DNA of 64,000 nucleotides from Corynebacterium testudinoris (GTDB taxonomy: Bacteria > Actinomycetota > Actinomycetes > Mycobacteriales > Mycobacteriaceae). This document shows positions 26,705-35,400 of the stretch, one piece after another. A program made the translations under genes and the position numbers. The notes below the pieces were generated by a model. The model had not been told where the DNA came from. It ran no database searches and saw only the letters and a list, made by a program, of their open reading frames with translations. The stretch spans positions 558,001 to 622,000 of the forward strand of contig NZ_CP011545.1 of the NCBI RefSeq assembly GCF_001021045.1, in the 5' to 3' direction. Positions within the stretch are counted from its first letter, which is position 1. Every line of letters begins with the position of its first letter.

Positions 26705-28150
26705 ATGAGCATCACTTATGACACCTTCTTCATCGGCGGCGAATGGGTCGCCCCCTCCAGCAGTGAGGTGATCGTCCCCGTCGATCCCAGCACTGAGCAG
26801 GCCATCGGCCAGGTACCCGGAGCGAGCGAGCGCGATATTGATGCGGCGGTGTCGGCCGCGAGTCGCGCATTCGAGGACCCTACTGGGTGGGCCACCTGGG
26901 ATCCCTCCGAGCGCTCCACCGTCATGCGGCGCCTGGCCGACGAGATCGATGCCCGTGCCGATGACTTCCGGCAGCGGGTGAGCTCACAAAACGGCATGCC
27001 CATCGCGGTGGCCGCCCAGTTGGAAACCGGTTATCCCAGCGCCGTGCTGCGCTACTACGCCGACCTGGTCGACGGCTCCTCCATCTCCGCGATTCGCCCC
27101 GGACTTCTCGGCGGAGAGATCGAAGTCCGCCACCAACCCATCGGCGTCGTGGCAGCGATCGTGCCGTGGAACTTCCCACAAGCGCTGACCATGTTCAAGC
27201 TGGCTCCAGCCTTAGCCGCCGGATGCACCATCGTGATCAAGCCCTCGCCGGAAACCGTTCTCGATTCCTACCTCCTCGCCGAGGCAGTGGAAGCCGCAGG
27301 AGTTCCCGCAGGCGTGGTCAACATTGTTCCCGGTGGACGTGAGGCAGGCGCCTACCTGGTGTCTCACCCGCAGGTTCACAAGGTCGCCTTCACGGGATCC
27401 ACTGAAGCGGGCCGGAAGATTGGTGAGGTGTGCGGTCGCCTCCTGCGCCCCGTCACCCTTGAGCTTGGCGGCAAGTCCGCAGCCATCGTGTTAGATGATG
27501 CCGACCTGGATCTGAACAAGATCGGAACGGGCCTGTTCACCTCAACTCTGCTCAACAACGGGCAGACCTGCTTCCTGGGCACTCGCATTCTGGCACCAAA
27601 ATCCCGGTACAACGAGGTTGTCGATGCATTCACCGCATTCGCCGGCAGCCTCAAGGTAGGGCCAGCCCAATCGCCGGACACGCAGATCGGGCCCATGGCC
27701 ACGGCCCGCCAACGCGACCGGGTGGAGTCCTACATCGCCGAAGGTAAGAGCGCCGGAGGTCGCATCACGGTGGGCGGCGGCCGCCCTGACGACCTCGACG
27801 CCGGATTCTTCGTCGAGCCGACCGTCTTCGCCGGAGTGGACAACAGCGCCACCATCTCCCAGGAAGAAATCTTCGGCCCCGTCCTCACCGTCATCTCCTA
27901 CGACGATGAGGACCACGCCGTCCGCCTGGCCAACGACTCTCAGTTCGGCCTCGGAGGAACCGTGTGGACCAACGATCCCGAGCGCGGCGCCGCCCTCGCC
28001 CGCCGCGTTGAGACCGGCACCATTGGTATCAATCGCTACATTCCCGATCCCGCTGCACCCTTCGGAGGGGTGAAGGGGAGTGGCCTCGGGCGCGAACTCG
28101 GACCCGAGGGGCTCGCCTCCTACCAACAAACTCAGACCATCTACCTGTGA
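26705..28150 (+). CDS. NAD(P)-dependent aldehyde dehydrogenase
   Basis: A 481-residue ALDH superfamily enzyme oxidising an aldehyde to the acid. It has VPWNFPQALTM with the catalytic Asn, FTGSTEAGRKIG for the cofactor, ELGGKSA with the general-base Glu, and NNGQTCFLGTRIL with the catalytic Cys; EEIFGPVLTVI lies near the end. A ribosome site AAAGGACC precedes the ATG. It is followed 30 bp later by a zinc alcohol dehydrogenase, so the pair would convert an alcohol to its acid. The substrate (aryl or terpenoid alcohols are common for such pairs) is not determined. Confidence 0.93.
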   Translation: MSITYDTFFIGGEWVAPSSSEVIVPVDPSTEQAIGQVPGASERDIDAAVSAASRAFEDPTGWATWDPSERSTVMRRLADEIDARADDFRQRVSSQNGMPIAVAAQLETGYPSAVLRYYADLVDGSSISAIRPGLLGGEIEVRHQPIGVVAAIVPWNFPQALTMFKLAPALAAGCTIVIKPSPETVLDSYLLAEAVEAAGVPAGVVNIVPGGREAGAYLVSHPQVHKVAFTGSTEAGRKIGEVCGRLLRPVTLELGGKSAAIVLDDADLDLNKIGTGLFTSTLLNNGQTCFLGTRILAPKSRYNEVVDAFTAFAGSLKVGPAQSPDTQIGPMATARQRDRVESYIAEGKSAGGRITVGGGRPDDLDAGFFVEPTVFAGVDNSATISQEEIFGPVLTVISYDDEDHAVRLANDSQFGLGGTVWTNDPERGAALARRVETGTIGINRYIPDPAAPFGGVKGSGLGRELGPEGLASYQQTQTIYL

Positions 28151-28180
28151 CATCACGTCACCGACCACCATTGGAGAATC

Positions 28181-29281
28181 ATGCAGACCACTGCCGCTAT
28201 CGTCCGATCAGCCCACCAACCATTCGAAGTCACCACCGTCGAACTCGGCGCCCCAGAACTCAATGAGGTCCAGGTCCGAATCATCGCCGCTGGCGTCTGC
28301 CACACCGACGCCATCGTCCGGGACCAGATCTACCCGACATTCCTCCCCGCAGTGTTCGGCCACGAAGGCGCTGGCGTCGTGGAAGCCGTCGGCCCCGGGG
28401 TCACCTCAGTCCAGCCGGGGGATAAAGTCGTGCTCGGCTTCAACTCCTGTGGCCAGTGCAACAAGTGCCTGAGCGGCGCGCCCGCCTACTGCGAGCGCTT
28501 CTACGACAAGAACTTCGCCTGCACCCGCGACGATGGTTCGACTGCTTTCAGCGACAACGGGGAAAAGACCGGATCACACTTCTTCGGCCAGTCCTCCTTC
28601 GCCAACCACACCAATGTCTCCGTTCGCAGCGTGGTCAAAGTCGACGACGACGTGCCGCTCGAACTGCTCGGCCCACTGGGCTGCGGACTGTCCACGGGTG
28701 CAGGCGCCATCCTCAATTCGCTGGGCGTCAAAGCTGGTGACACCGTCGCCGTCTTCGGCACCGGAGCAGTCGGCTCGGCGGCGATCATGGCGGCCGCAGC
28801 CACAGGTGCTACCACCATCGTGGCAGTGGACATTCATGACTCCCGCCTGGAGTTAGCTCGCGAGCTGGGGGCCACGCACACGATCAATTCTCGAGACGAA
28901 GATCCCGTGGCCACGATCAAGGAGCTCACCGACGACGGAGTGGACTACGCCCTGGACACCACTGGCGTCGTCGCCGTGACCAGGCAGGCCGTGGATTCTC
29001 TTGCAATCAACGGAACCGCCGGTCTGGTTGGTGCCCCCGCGCCAGGCACCGAGGCAACCTTCGAAGTCGGCGGCTCCCTTGTACGCGGTTGGAAGTTCCG
29101 CACCATCATCGAAGGTGACGCCATCCCGCAGGATTTCATTCCTCGCCTGGTGCACCTGTGGCGCCAAGGGAAATTCCCCATCGAGAAGCTGGTGCGCTAC
29201 TACCCACTGGAACAGATCAACGACGCCTTCGCCGACTCCGCGAGTGGGGAAGTGATCAAGCCGATCATCACGTTTGACTAG
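28181..29281 (+). CDS. Zinc-dependent alcohol dehydrogenase (aryl-alcohol dehydrogenase type)
   Basis: A 366-residue MDR-family enzyme. The catalytic zinc ligands lie in GVCHTD (near residue 40) and FGHEGAG (near 62). The structural zinc site is a four-Cys loop (CGQCNKC ... YC). The Rossmann motif is GTGAVGSAAIMAAA, with VDIHDSR suggesting NAD. It resembles AreB/XylB-like benzyl alcohol dehydrogenases, but the substrate is inferred. It is second in an operon with the aldehyde dehydrogenase, under the likely control of the divergent AraC regulator. Confidence 0.92.
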   Translation: MQTTAAIVRSAHQPFEVTTVELGAPELNEVQVRIIAAGVCHTDAIVRDQIYPTFLPAVFGHEGAGVVEAVGPGVTSVQPGDKVVLGFNSCGQCNKCLSGAPAYCERFYDKNFACTRDDGSTAFSDNGEKTGSHFFGQSSFANHTNVSVRSVVKVDDDVPLELLGPLGCGLSTGAGAILNSLGVKAGDTVAVFGTGAVGSAAIMAAAATGATTIVAVDIHDSRLELARELGATHTINSRDEDPVATIKELTDDGVDYALDTTGVVAVTRQAVDSLAINGTAGLVGAPAPGTEATFEVGGSLVRGWKFRTIIEGDAIPQDFIPRLVHLWRQGKFPIEKLVRYYPLEQINDAFADSASGEVIKPIITFD

Positions 29282-29301
29282 CGTTGCTTCGCACGACCGG
29301 C

Positions 29302-29371
29302 CCTGAGGTGCACACAGATTTAGCAAATCCGCTAGCGGAAAGTTCACCAGTGAACTGTGAAAAACCTCAGG
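29302..29371. terminator. Nested inverted repeats between adh and the DHFR-like gene
   Basis: An outer pair CCTGAGGT (29302-29309) / ACCTCAGG (29364-29371) encloses a perfect inner repeat AGTTCAC-CA-GTGAACT (29341-29356). It lies between convergent genes and probably terminates transcription from one or both sides. Confidence 0.5.
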
Positions 29372-29923
29372 CTATGGGGTTGGAGTTACGTCGAGGGTGA
29401 CCTCCACGAACTTCCCAACCTGTCGTTGTCCGCTGAAGGTGAGCTGGGAGCTATCGATCCGGCGGGGAAGGGTGGGGCGTCCAGACGGTAAGAACACCGG
29501 AGCCAGGGTGAGGATAATCTTGTCGAGTGCGCCGGCATCAAAGAATTGACCGGCCAGATCACCACCGCCCATGACCCAGATGGTGTCGCCGTTTTTCCGG
29601 AAAAGAGGAAGATGATCGGCTACCGCACCGTTGAGCAACCGGATCGTATCGGATGATTCTGGGAGGGGAAGTTCGCGGGAGCTGAATACCCAGATGGGTC
29701 GGCCTCCGTGCTGGATGACGATCTCCTCCGGGGTACCGAGTTCCTTGAGCAGCCATTCGTAGGTCGTGGAGCCCATGACGAGGGCGTCAACATGGTCGAG
29801 GAAGGAACCGGTCTCGGCGGCAGCATCGTCGGAACCGGGGACGTCGAAAAGCCATTGCAGGGAGTCGTGATCATCGGCGAGGAAGCCGTTGAGGGTGGTG
29901 GCGGCATTGTAGATGATCGGCAT
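29372..29923 (-). CDS. Dihydrofolate reductase / RibD C-terminal domain family protein
   Basis: A 183-residue protein of the RibD-C/DHFR fold. It has the start IIYNAATTLNGFLAD, VMGSTTYEWLL and IWVMGGGDLAGQFFDAGALD, all typical of YyaP/YwjB-like stand-alone reductases in this family. NADPH binding is expected and the substrate unknown. It is convergent with the alcohol dehydrogenase and lies just downstream of the tus transport genes on the same strand, but with its own start. Confidence 0.86.
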   Translation of the reverse strand: MPIIYNAATTLNGFLADDHDSLQWLFDVPGSDDAAAETGSFLDHVDALVMGSTTYEWLLKELGTPEEIVIQHGGRPIWVFSSRELPLPESSDTIRLLNGAVADHLPLFRKNGDTIWVMGGGDLAGQFFDAGALDKIILTLAPVFLPSGRPTLPRRIDSSQLTFSGQRQVGKFVEVTLDVTPTP

Positions 29924-29933
29924 GGTGCCCAGA

Positions 29934-30137
29934 CTAGCGTCGCCACACCCACCAGGTCAGGCCTACGAGGACGGCGGCCAACAGGCCGGGCCATATCGCG
30001 GGGTCCGGTGAGAAGAGATTCGCTACTGCCTGCGCTAAGGCGAGGAAGGCGAAGAAACCCAGGAAACCGAGCAGGGTTTCGTGCTGAAGCTTTCGGCGTT
30101 GACCCCGCCCGGAGTCGCTGGGTTCGGTCGCGTTCAC
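29934..30137 (-). CDS. Small two-helix membrane protein at the end of the tus operon
   Basis: A 67-residue protein with a charged N-terminus and two hydrophobic segments (about 22-41 and 47-64, ending WWVWRR). The GTG at 30137 lies 4 bp after the tusG stop. C. glutamicum has a small hypothetical gene (cg0830) in the same place next to tusG, so this is probably its counterpart. Function unknown. Confidence 0.7.
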   Translation of the reverse strand: MNATEPSDSGRGQRRKLQHETLLGFLGFFAFLALAQAVANLFSPDPAIWPGLLAAVLVGLTWWVWRR

Positions 30138-30141
30138 TCGG

Positions 30142-30978
30142 TCATGCCTTCACTCCACCCGCGGTGAGGCCGGAGACGATACGGCGCTGGAAGATGAGCA
30201 CCATGATGATGAGCGGGATGGTGACCAGGGCTCCGGCGGCCATGATGGAGGCGTAGGGGTATTCGAAGGCGCTGGGGCCGGAGAACCGGGCGATGGCGAC
30301 GGTGACGGGCTCGGTGGCGGTGGTGGAGAGCTGGCGGGCGAGCATGAACTCGTTCCACGTGGCGATGAACGCCAGGATGGCGGTGGTGAACAGCGCGGGG
30401 GCGGCGAGGGGGAGGAGGACGAGGCGGAAGGCTTGGCCGCGGGAGGCGCCGTCGACCCGCGCTGCTTCCTCCAGTTCCCAGGGCAGCTGCCGGAAGAAGG
30501 AGACAAGGGTGTAGATGGTGAGGGGGAGGGCGAAGGAAATGTTGGGGATGATCATCGCCCGGTACTCGCCGATCCAGCCGAGGTTGCCGAAGAGCTGGAA
30601 CAGAGGGGTGACCAGGGCGATGCCGGGGAACATGGAGGCGGCGAGGATGATGCCGGTGACGATGCCCTTGCCGGGGAAGTTGAGGCGGGCGAGCGCGTAG
30701 GCGGTGAAGACGCCGACGGCGACGGCGAGCGCGGTCGTCGTTAAGGAAATGAACAGCGAGTTGCCGATGGCGCCGAGGAAATCATTGCCCTTGTCGGTGG
30801 CCAGGGCGTCGCGGAAATTGTCCAGCGTGACGTGGGTGGGCCAGGGAGTGGTGTCGAAGGTGTAAGCCTTGTCGCGGAGGACGACGACGACCATCCAGTA
30901 GAACGGGGCCAGCCCCCAGAACATGATGAATAGGACTCCGAGGTAGTGACCGATCATCGAGCGGGTTGCCTTGGTCAT
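30142..30978 (-). CDS. tusG: ABC sugar (trehalose) importer permease TusG
   Basis: A 278-residue inner-membrane permease of the MalG type with six membrane segments. The EAA loop reads EEAARVDGASRGQAF, the contact with the ATPase. With TusF, TusE and TusK it forms the trehalose importer that recycles trehalose released during mycomembrane synthesis. Its ATG overlaps the tusF stop (ATGA at 30975-30978). Confidence 0.9.
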   Translation of the reverse strand: MTKATRSMIGHYLGVLFIMFWGLAPFYWMVVVVLRDKAYTFDTTPWPTHVTLDNFRDALATDKGNDFLGAIGNSLFISLTTTALAVAVGVFTAYALARLNFPGKGIVTGIILAASMFPGIALVTPLFQLFGNLGWIGEYRAMIIPNISFALPLTIYTLVSFFRQLPWELEEAARVDGASRGQAFRLVLLPLAAPALFTTAILAFIATWNEFMLARQLSTTATEPVTVAIARFSGPSAFEYPYASIMAAGALVTIPLIIMVLIFQRRIVSGLTAGGVKA

Positions 30979-31982
30979 GCCGCCACCTCTTCCTTTTGGT
31001 GCTTAGCCTTGGTGCGCCCCACGCCGGGGACCTTTCTCTTTTTCAATCCCCGCTGGCCGGAGACATCGGCGCCGAGGAAGCGAATCATGATGAAGGCCAC
31101 GGCGAAGATGAGCAAGAAGATCAACGTGGAGAGCGCGGACGCGGAGTTGAAGTTGTTTTGTCTCATGTCCTCCACGACGAGCTGGGAGATCGTGGCGGTG
31201 GGGGAGTTGGAGGAGGCAGAAATCATGATGACCGGGAGGTCGTACATGCGCAGCGCGTCGAGGGTACGGAAGAGAACCGCGACCATCAGTGCCGGCTTGA
31301 CCAGAGGCATGGTGATCTGGACGAACTGCTGCCACCGTGAGGCGCCATCGACGCGGGCGGCTTCGTACACGTCCTTAGGGATCATCTGTAGGCCAGCGAG
31401 GATGAGCAGCGCCATAAACGGCGAGGTCTTCCAGACGTCGGCGATGATGACGGCGGAACGGGCTGCCCAGGGATCTGTCGTCCAACTGATGTCTGTGCTG
31501 AATATCGAGTTGATGATGCCGCGGTCGGCGAAGATGAACTGCCAGAGCTTCGCGGTGACGGCGGTGGGAATCGCCCAGGGAATGAGTACGGCGGCGCGGA
31601 CGAGGCCGCGGCCCTTGTAGCTGCCATTCATAATCAGCGCCATGATGGTGCCCAGGATGGTCTCCAGGAGCACGGTGACAACGGTGAAAAATAGCGTGAT
31701 GCGCACGGCTGGCCAGAAGTCGGTGGCCAGCACACCCGGGGGACACGTGGAAACGACACCGGTGGGGGACATGCACCGGTTGGTAATCCAATAGAGGTAG
31801 TGGTCAAAGCCGGCGAACCCACCTTCCACGAACACACCCGAAGTAGGATCGAGGTGCTTGTCAGCCTGGAAGGAGAGGTAGATGGCCCGAATGATGGGAT
31901 AGCCAATGACGGTGGCCAGCACGATGAGTGCCGGGGCAATCAACCAGGCTGCTGATCTTGCTTGGCGGGCTCGCGTCTGCAC
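30975..31982 (-). CDS. tusF: ABC sugar (trehalose) importer permease TusF
   Basis: A 335-residue MalF-type permease with membrane segments and the EAA loop YEAARVDGASRWQQF. The loop after the first helix is longer than in TusG. The start is a GTG at 31982. It is separated from tusE by 131 bp with a strong hairpin, while tusG overlaps its end by 4 bp. The C. glutamicum locus has an extra membrane gene (cg0833) between tusF and tusE that is absent here. Confidence 0.9.
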   Translation of the reverse strand: MQTRARQARSAAWLIAPALIVLATVIGYPIIRAIYLSFQADKHLDPTSGVFVEGGFAGFDHYLYWITNRCMSPTGVVSTCPPGVLATDFWPAVRITLFFTVVTVLLETILGTIMALIMNGSYKGRGLVRAAVLIPWAIPTAVTAKLWQFIFADRGIINSIFSTDISWTTDPWAARSAVIIADVWKTSPFMALLILAGLQMIPKDVYEAARVDGASRWQQFVQITMPLVKPALMVAVLFRTLDALRMYDLPVIMISASSNSPTATISQLVVEDMRQNNFNSASALSTLIFLLIFAVAFIMIRFLGADVSGQRGLKKRKVPGVGRTKAKHQKEEVAA

Positions 31983-32060
31983 GGCGAGGCTCCTTCCACA
32001 TAATGAGGTGTCCGTGTCGCTTAAGTCACTCGGAGTCTATTAAAGACCACAAAACCACAG

Positions 32061-32085
32061 AAAACCTGCCCATCGGGCAGGTTTT
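32061..32085 (-). terminator. Hairpin between tusE and tusF (attenuator or mRNA stabiliser)
   Basis: A perfect 11-bp stem AAAACCTGCCC (32061-32071) / GGGCAGGTTTT (32075-32085) has a 3-nt loop. On the minus strand it ends in TTTT and lies 28 bp after the tusE stop. Such a site would make more binding protein than permease. Confidence 0.72.
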
Positions 32086-32113
32086 CGTGGTCGAGATAGT
32101 ATCCGCTGGTTAC

Positions 32114-33412
32114 TTAGCCCGCGGCGTTCTCAATGGCGGCCTTCATGTCGGCAGTCGCGTCGTCGACGGACTTGCCGGAGGTGAGGGCGGCGTAGGCGTT
32201 GTCCTGGATGGCCTTGGAGATGGCCGGGTAGAACGGGGACACCGGACGCGGTGCGGCGTTCTCCAGGGAGGTCTTCAGCGCGGGGAGGTAGGGGAACTTC
32301 TCCACCAGGGCAGCATCCTCGTAGATCGAGGCGAGGACCGGCGGGAAGGAGGCCTCGGCGAAGGAGGTCTGGTTCTCCTCGTTGATGATGAACTGGATGA
32401 AGTCCAGGGCGGTGGCCTTGTTCTCAGAGTTCACGTTGATGCCGTTGTTGTAGCCACCGAGGGTGGACACGCCCACGCCGTCCTTGCCCACGAGCGGCTG
32501 GACCTCGAACTTGTCCACCACGGCGGAGGTCTCACCCTCAGCGGCGTTGGTGTACATGTACGGCCAGTTGATCGCGTAGGCGGTGTCGCCGGCGACGAAG
32601 GCCAGGTTGGTCTCTTCCTCGGTGGCGGAGGTGGAGGCCCGGGAGATGGTGCCGTCTTCGTAGGCGGTGACCAGTGCCTGGAGGCCAGCCTTGGAGTCGT
32701 CGGAGTCGACGGTGACTTGGCCGCTGGAGTCGAGGACAGAGCCGCCCCAGCCTTCCATGAAGCCGACGGTGTTGACCGTCAGGCCTTCGTACTGCTTGAG
32801 CTGCAGGGTGAGGCAGTCCTTGTTGGCATCCTGGGCGGCGGAGCAGGAGGCTTCCAGCTCGGCCCAGGTGCCGGGTGCTTCGGGGATGAGCTCGGTGTTG
32901 CGGAACAGCAGCTGGCCGTTGGTGTTCTGCGGCAGTGCGTAGAGGGTGCCGTTGTACGTCGCCGAATCGACGGTCGACTGCAGCAGGCCGGAGGTGTCTG
33001 CGGCGTATTCGCCCTCGAGTGGGGTCAGCCACTGGTTGGCGGCGAAGTCGGCGGTCCAGACGACGTCGAGTGCCATGACGTCGTAGTCGGAGTTGCCGGC
33101 CTGCAGGGACTGGACGAGGGTCTCGCGCTGGGCGTCGGCCTCACCCGCGAGCTCGGAGAGGGTCACCTGCTCGTCCGGGTGCTCAGCATTCCACTTCTCG
33201 ATGATCGGGATGATCTTGTCAGTGTCGTTTTTGCCCATGGCGAAGGTGATGGGGCCACGGCCACCCTCACTGGCAGCGGCGGAGGTCGCAGCACCGGTGG
33301 TGGTGGAGCCGGAGTCGCTCGATGTTGAGCTACAGCCAGCAAGAACAAGGCCCGTGACTCCGAGCGCAGCAATCACTGCGTGGCGGGACTTGCGGGAGAT
33401 GGGAAAAGTCAT
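32114..33412 (-). CDS. tusE: Trehalose-binding lipoprotein TusE
   Basis: A 432-residue extracellular solute-binding protein (family 1). The signal peptide is of lipoprotein type, with lipobox LAGC and lipidated Cys27. A Ser/Thr-rich linker follows, then the bilobed domain (QNTNGQLLFRNTELI; GGYNNGINVNSENK). It delivers trehalose to TusFG, as LpqY does for SugABC in mycobacteria. The ATG at 33412 lies 153 bp from the first gene of the metal island. The ATPase gene tusK, its neighbour in C. glutamicum, is 15.5 kb away here. Confidence 0.92.
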   Translation of the reverse strand: MTFPISRKSRHAVIAALGVTGLVLAGCSSTSSDSGSTTTGAATSAAASEGGRGPITFAMGKNDTDKIIPIIEKWNAEHPDEQVTLSELAGEADAQRETLVQSLQAGNSDYDVMALDVVWTADFAANQWLTPLEGEYAADTSGLLQSTVDSATYNGTLYALPQNTNGQLLFRNTELIPEAPGTWAELEASCSAAQDANKDCLTLQLKQYEGLTVNTVGFMEGWGGSVLDSSGQVTVDSDDSKAGLQALVTAYEDGTISRASTSATEEETNLAFVAGDTAYAINWPYMYTNAAEGETSAVVDKFEVQPLVGKDGVGVSTLGGYNNGINVNSENKATALDFIQFIINEENQTSFAEASFPPVLASIYEDAALVEKFPYLPALKTSLENAAPRPVSPFYPAISKAIQDNAYAALTSGKSVDDATADMKAAIENAAG

Positions 33413-33565
33413 CTGGGGTACACCCCAATAGGGCAGTTTTAGAATTTCTGTCGCGCTAACGTGGTCGAGTCCCTGCGGCGGCGGCTTTTCACAACTTCAT
33501 GGGCGGTTCAGTTGATGCCGGTAAGGAAACCTAGAGAGGCCCTAGTAGCACGGGGGATGAGTTTA

Positions 33566-34159
33566 TTAAAGGCCGAAGGCGCCGCCGCTGACGAGGATGA
33601 AGATACCCAGGCCGATCAAGACGATAGGGAACAACACATGCTCCCAGCGTTCGAGAATCTCCGCGATGGGCGGACGGGTGGCCACGAACTTCGCCAACAG
33701 GACCAGGCCCGCCACCAGAATCAGAAAGACAACGCAGTAGATGATAACGGTGGCGGTATCCACGTTGAGAAAAACCGGGACATAGACGCCGATATTGTCG
33801 CCACCGTTGGCAAAGGTCACCCCGGCGACGGTCAAGACGCTTACGTTCTTTCCGCTGACTTTCGCGTCATCGTCGTCATCGTCTCCCTGCCAGGCTTGCC
33901 AGGCCGCCCACAGCCCCAGGGTCAGGGGGATCAGCCCGAAGTAGGGGATCGCCTCGGTGGGCAGGAAAGCATCCGCCCCTAGGGTGACCAGAATCGCGGC
34001 TGCGAGGATGCCCGCGAAACCAAGGTACTGCCCGGCCAGGATCCGAAGTGTGGTCCCTGCTTGGCCGGCCCCACGGGCGAAGAACAGAGAGAGCACGATG
34101 ATGTCGTCGATATTGGTGGCGATAAACAGACCAACCGCCCCCAGGAGACCAGTTACCAC
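33566..34159 (-). CDS. cadD: CadD family cadmium resistance transporter
   Basis: A 197-residue membrane protein with five or so helices. The repeated acidic motifs TNIDDIIVLSLFF (about 15-27) and NGGDNIGVYVPVF (about 117-129) are characteristic of CadD cadmium transporters. A cytoplasmic loop has a run of six Asp. The GTG at 34159 overlaps the cmtR stop by 7 nt, so the metal sensor and pump are translated together. It probably exports Cd(II) (possibly Zn or Pb). Confidence 0.85.
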   Translation of the reverse strand: MVTGLLGAVGLFIATNIDDIIVLSLFFARGAGQAGTTLRILAGQYLGFAGILAAAILVTLGADAFLPTEAIPYFGLIPLTLGLWAAWQAWQGDDDDDDAKVSGKNVSVLTVAGVTFANGGDNIGVYVPVFLNVDTATVIIYCVVFLILVAGLVLLAKFVATRPPIAEILERWEHVLFPIVLIGLGIFILVSGGAFGL

Positions 34160-34518
34160 TTCCTGTTCCCCTCTCCGGTGGCGCACCCGGGCACGTCACA
34201 TGCCGAGTCAATACACGGGGCATTCTCGTCGGCAGCCAGAGTGGTATCCAGCAGTGAGTTCAACGCCTGGACAAGATGGGCGTCGACGATCTCGTAGCGG
34301 GTCTTCCGTCCCTGCGGTTCGGCGACCACAATTCCGCAGTCCCGTAGGCAAGTGAGGTGGTTCGACACATTTGACCGCGTCAGTTCCAGCTCCCGGGCGA
34401 GAGCGGCCGGGTAGGCCGGGCCACCCAGCAGGGTCAGGAGAATACGGGATCGGGTGGGATCGGCCATCGCCCGACCCAATCGGTTCATCACGTCCAAGCG
34501 CGAAGCAATAGTCAGCAT
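34153..34518 (-). CDS. cmtR: CmtR-type ArsR/SmtB regulator (Cd/Pb sensor)
   Basis: A 121-residue winged-helix repressor. Starting at the ATG at 34518, the cysteines fall at 57, 61 (TCLRDC in the recognition helix) and 102, the same positions as the Cd/Pb ligands of Mycobacterium tuberculosis CmtR. Extra Cys107 and Cys112 sit in the tail. The longer in-frame N-terminus is not used: TATAGT lies 7 nt upstream on the minus strand, so the mRNA is probably leaderless. It controls its own operon with cadD. Confidence 0.9.
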   Translation of the reverse strand: MLTIASRLDVMNRLGRAMADPTRSRILLTLLGGPAYPAALARELELTRSNVSNHLTCLRDCGIVVAEPQGRKTRYEIVDAHLVQALNSLLDTTLAADENAPCIDSACDVPGCATGEGNRKW

Positions 34519-34548
34519 ACACTGAACTATACAGCTGTTACTGAACTG
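34519..34548 (-). promoter_or_regulatory. cmtR-cadD promoter/operator
   Basis: On the minus strand a TATAGT -10 box ends 7 nt before the cmtR ATG. The plus-strand text has two ACTGAAC words (34521-34527 and 34540-34546) around ACAGCTGT. The second cmtR copy at 40.6 kb has a related CATGTACTGACCATACAG just before its start, so these are probably CmtR sites. Confidence 0.52.
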
Positions 34549-34652
34549 TTGCAACGAGGGTCGAACGTCGGCCCGACGGCGATGTGTGGGACACCAGCGC
34601 CCTTCGGTACTGTCTGTGTCGAAATCGATCGTATAAGTGATGGGAGAACACT

Positions 34653-35270
34653 ATGACACTTATTGACTACATACGGTTCTCGAAAGCGGACGGATCATAA
34701 ACCACCGATCTTCAGCGCGATGCCCTACTCCTCGCTGGCGTGGATCCAGATCACATCTATGAGGACAAGGCGTCGGGCAAAAAAGAAGATCGACCAGAAT
34801 TAGCATCGTGCCTGAAAGCACTGCGTCCCGGTGACACCTTGCTCGTGTGGAAGCTCGACCGGTTGGGCCGGAATCTTCGGCACCTGGTCAACATTGTCCA
34901 CGACCTCACCGCCCGCGGCGTGGGGCTGAAAGTACTGACCGGTCAGGGCGCGGCGATCGATACGACTTCGGCTCAGGGCAAGCTCGTCTTCGGCATTTTC
35001 GCCGCACTCGCAGAGTTCGAACGCGAACTGATCTCCGAGCGCACCATAGCTGGTCTCGACTCCGCCCGAGCCCGTGGACGCAAGGGAGGCCGGCCCTACA
35101 AGATGACCCCTGCGAAGGTGCGCCTGGCGATGGCGTCGATGGGGCAACCGGAAACCAGCGTCGCGGCGCTCTGCAAGGAACTCGACATCACCCGCCAAAC
35201 TCTCTATCGGCATGTCTCCCCGACGGGGGAACTGCGCGAGGACGGTCGGAAACTGCTCATAGGTAGTTGA
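34653..35270 (+). pseudogene. Tn3-type serine resolvase/invertase with in-frame stop codon
   Basis: The frame from the ATG at 34653 reads MTLIDYIRFSKADGS, then TAA at 34698-34700 (codon 16). It continues as TTDLQRDALLLAGVDPDHIYED with no further stop to 35270. The catalytic Ser10 lies before the stop. The downstream part has the conserved core (VWKLDRLGRNLRHL, EFERELISERT), a GRKGGRP linker and a helix-turn-helix (SVAALCKELDITRQTLYRH). Expected codon 16 is CAA or CAG, so a single C-to-T change explains the break. Restart at the ATG at 34740 would give a product without the nucleophile. Confidence 0.85.
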
Positions 35271-35327
35271 GTGGAGAAGGGGCGGGCTCGCACATCCTGA
35301 TTTCTCAGTCCTTTTGCGCCATGGCCT

Positions 35328-35342
35328 TATATATAGAGGTAT
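35328..35342. repeat. 15-bp repeat TATATATAGAGGTAT, copy 1
   Basis: The identical 15-mer occurs at 40957-40971. Both copies lie 57-58 bp after a resolvase 3' end, marking a duplicated module. Confidence 0.8.
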
Positions 35343-35362
35343 ATGGGTCATGACTGTCAGGC

Positions 35363-35392
35363 TTGACCTTCAAGTTAACTCGAAGGTATAGA
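35363..35392 (+). promoter_or_regulatory. MerR-type promoter with dyad in the spacer
   Basis: The -35 TTGACC (35363-35368) and -10 TATAGA (35387-35392) are separated by 18 bp. They enclose the near-perfect dyad ACCTTCAAGTTAACTCGAAGGT (35366-35387). This is the classic layout in which a MerR protein untwists an overlong spacer on metal binding. Confidence 0.8.
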
Positions 35393-35400
35393 GTGTGGCT

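Noticed and set aside
30966..33328. Long plus-strand frames over tusE/tusF
   Set aside because: Shadows of the tus genes; no homology features.
33413..33565. Direct repeats or att sites flanking the metal island
   Set aside because: I compared the left gap with 48719-48886 and saw no repeat long enough to claim.
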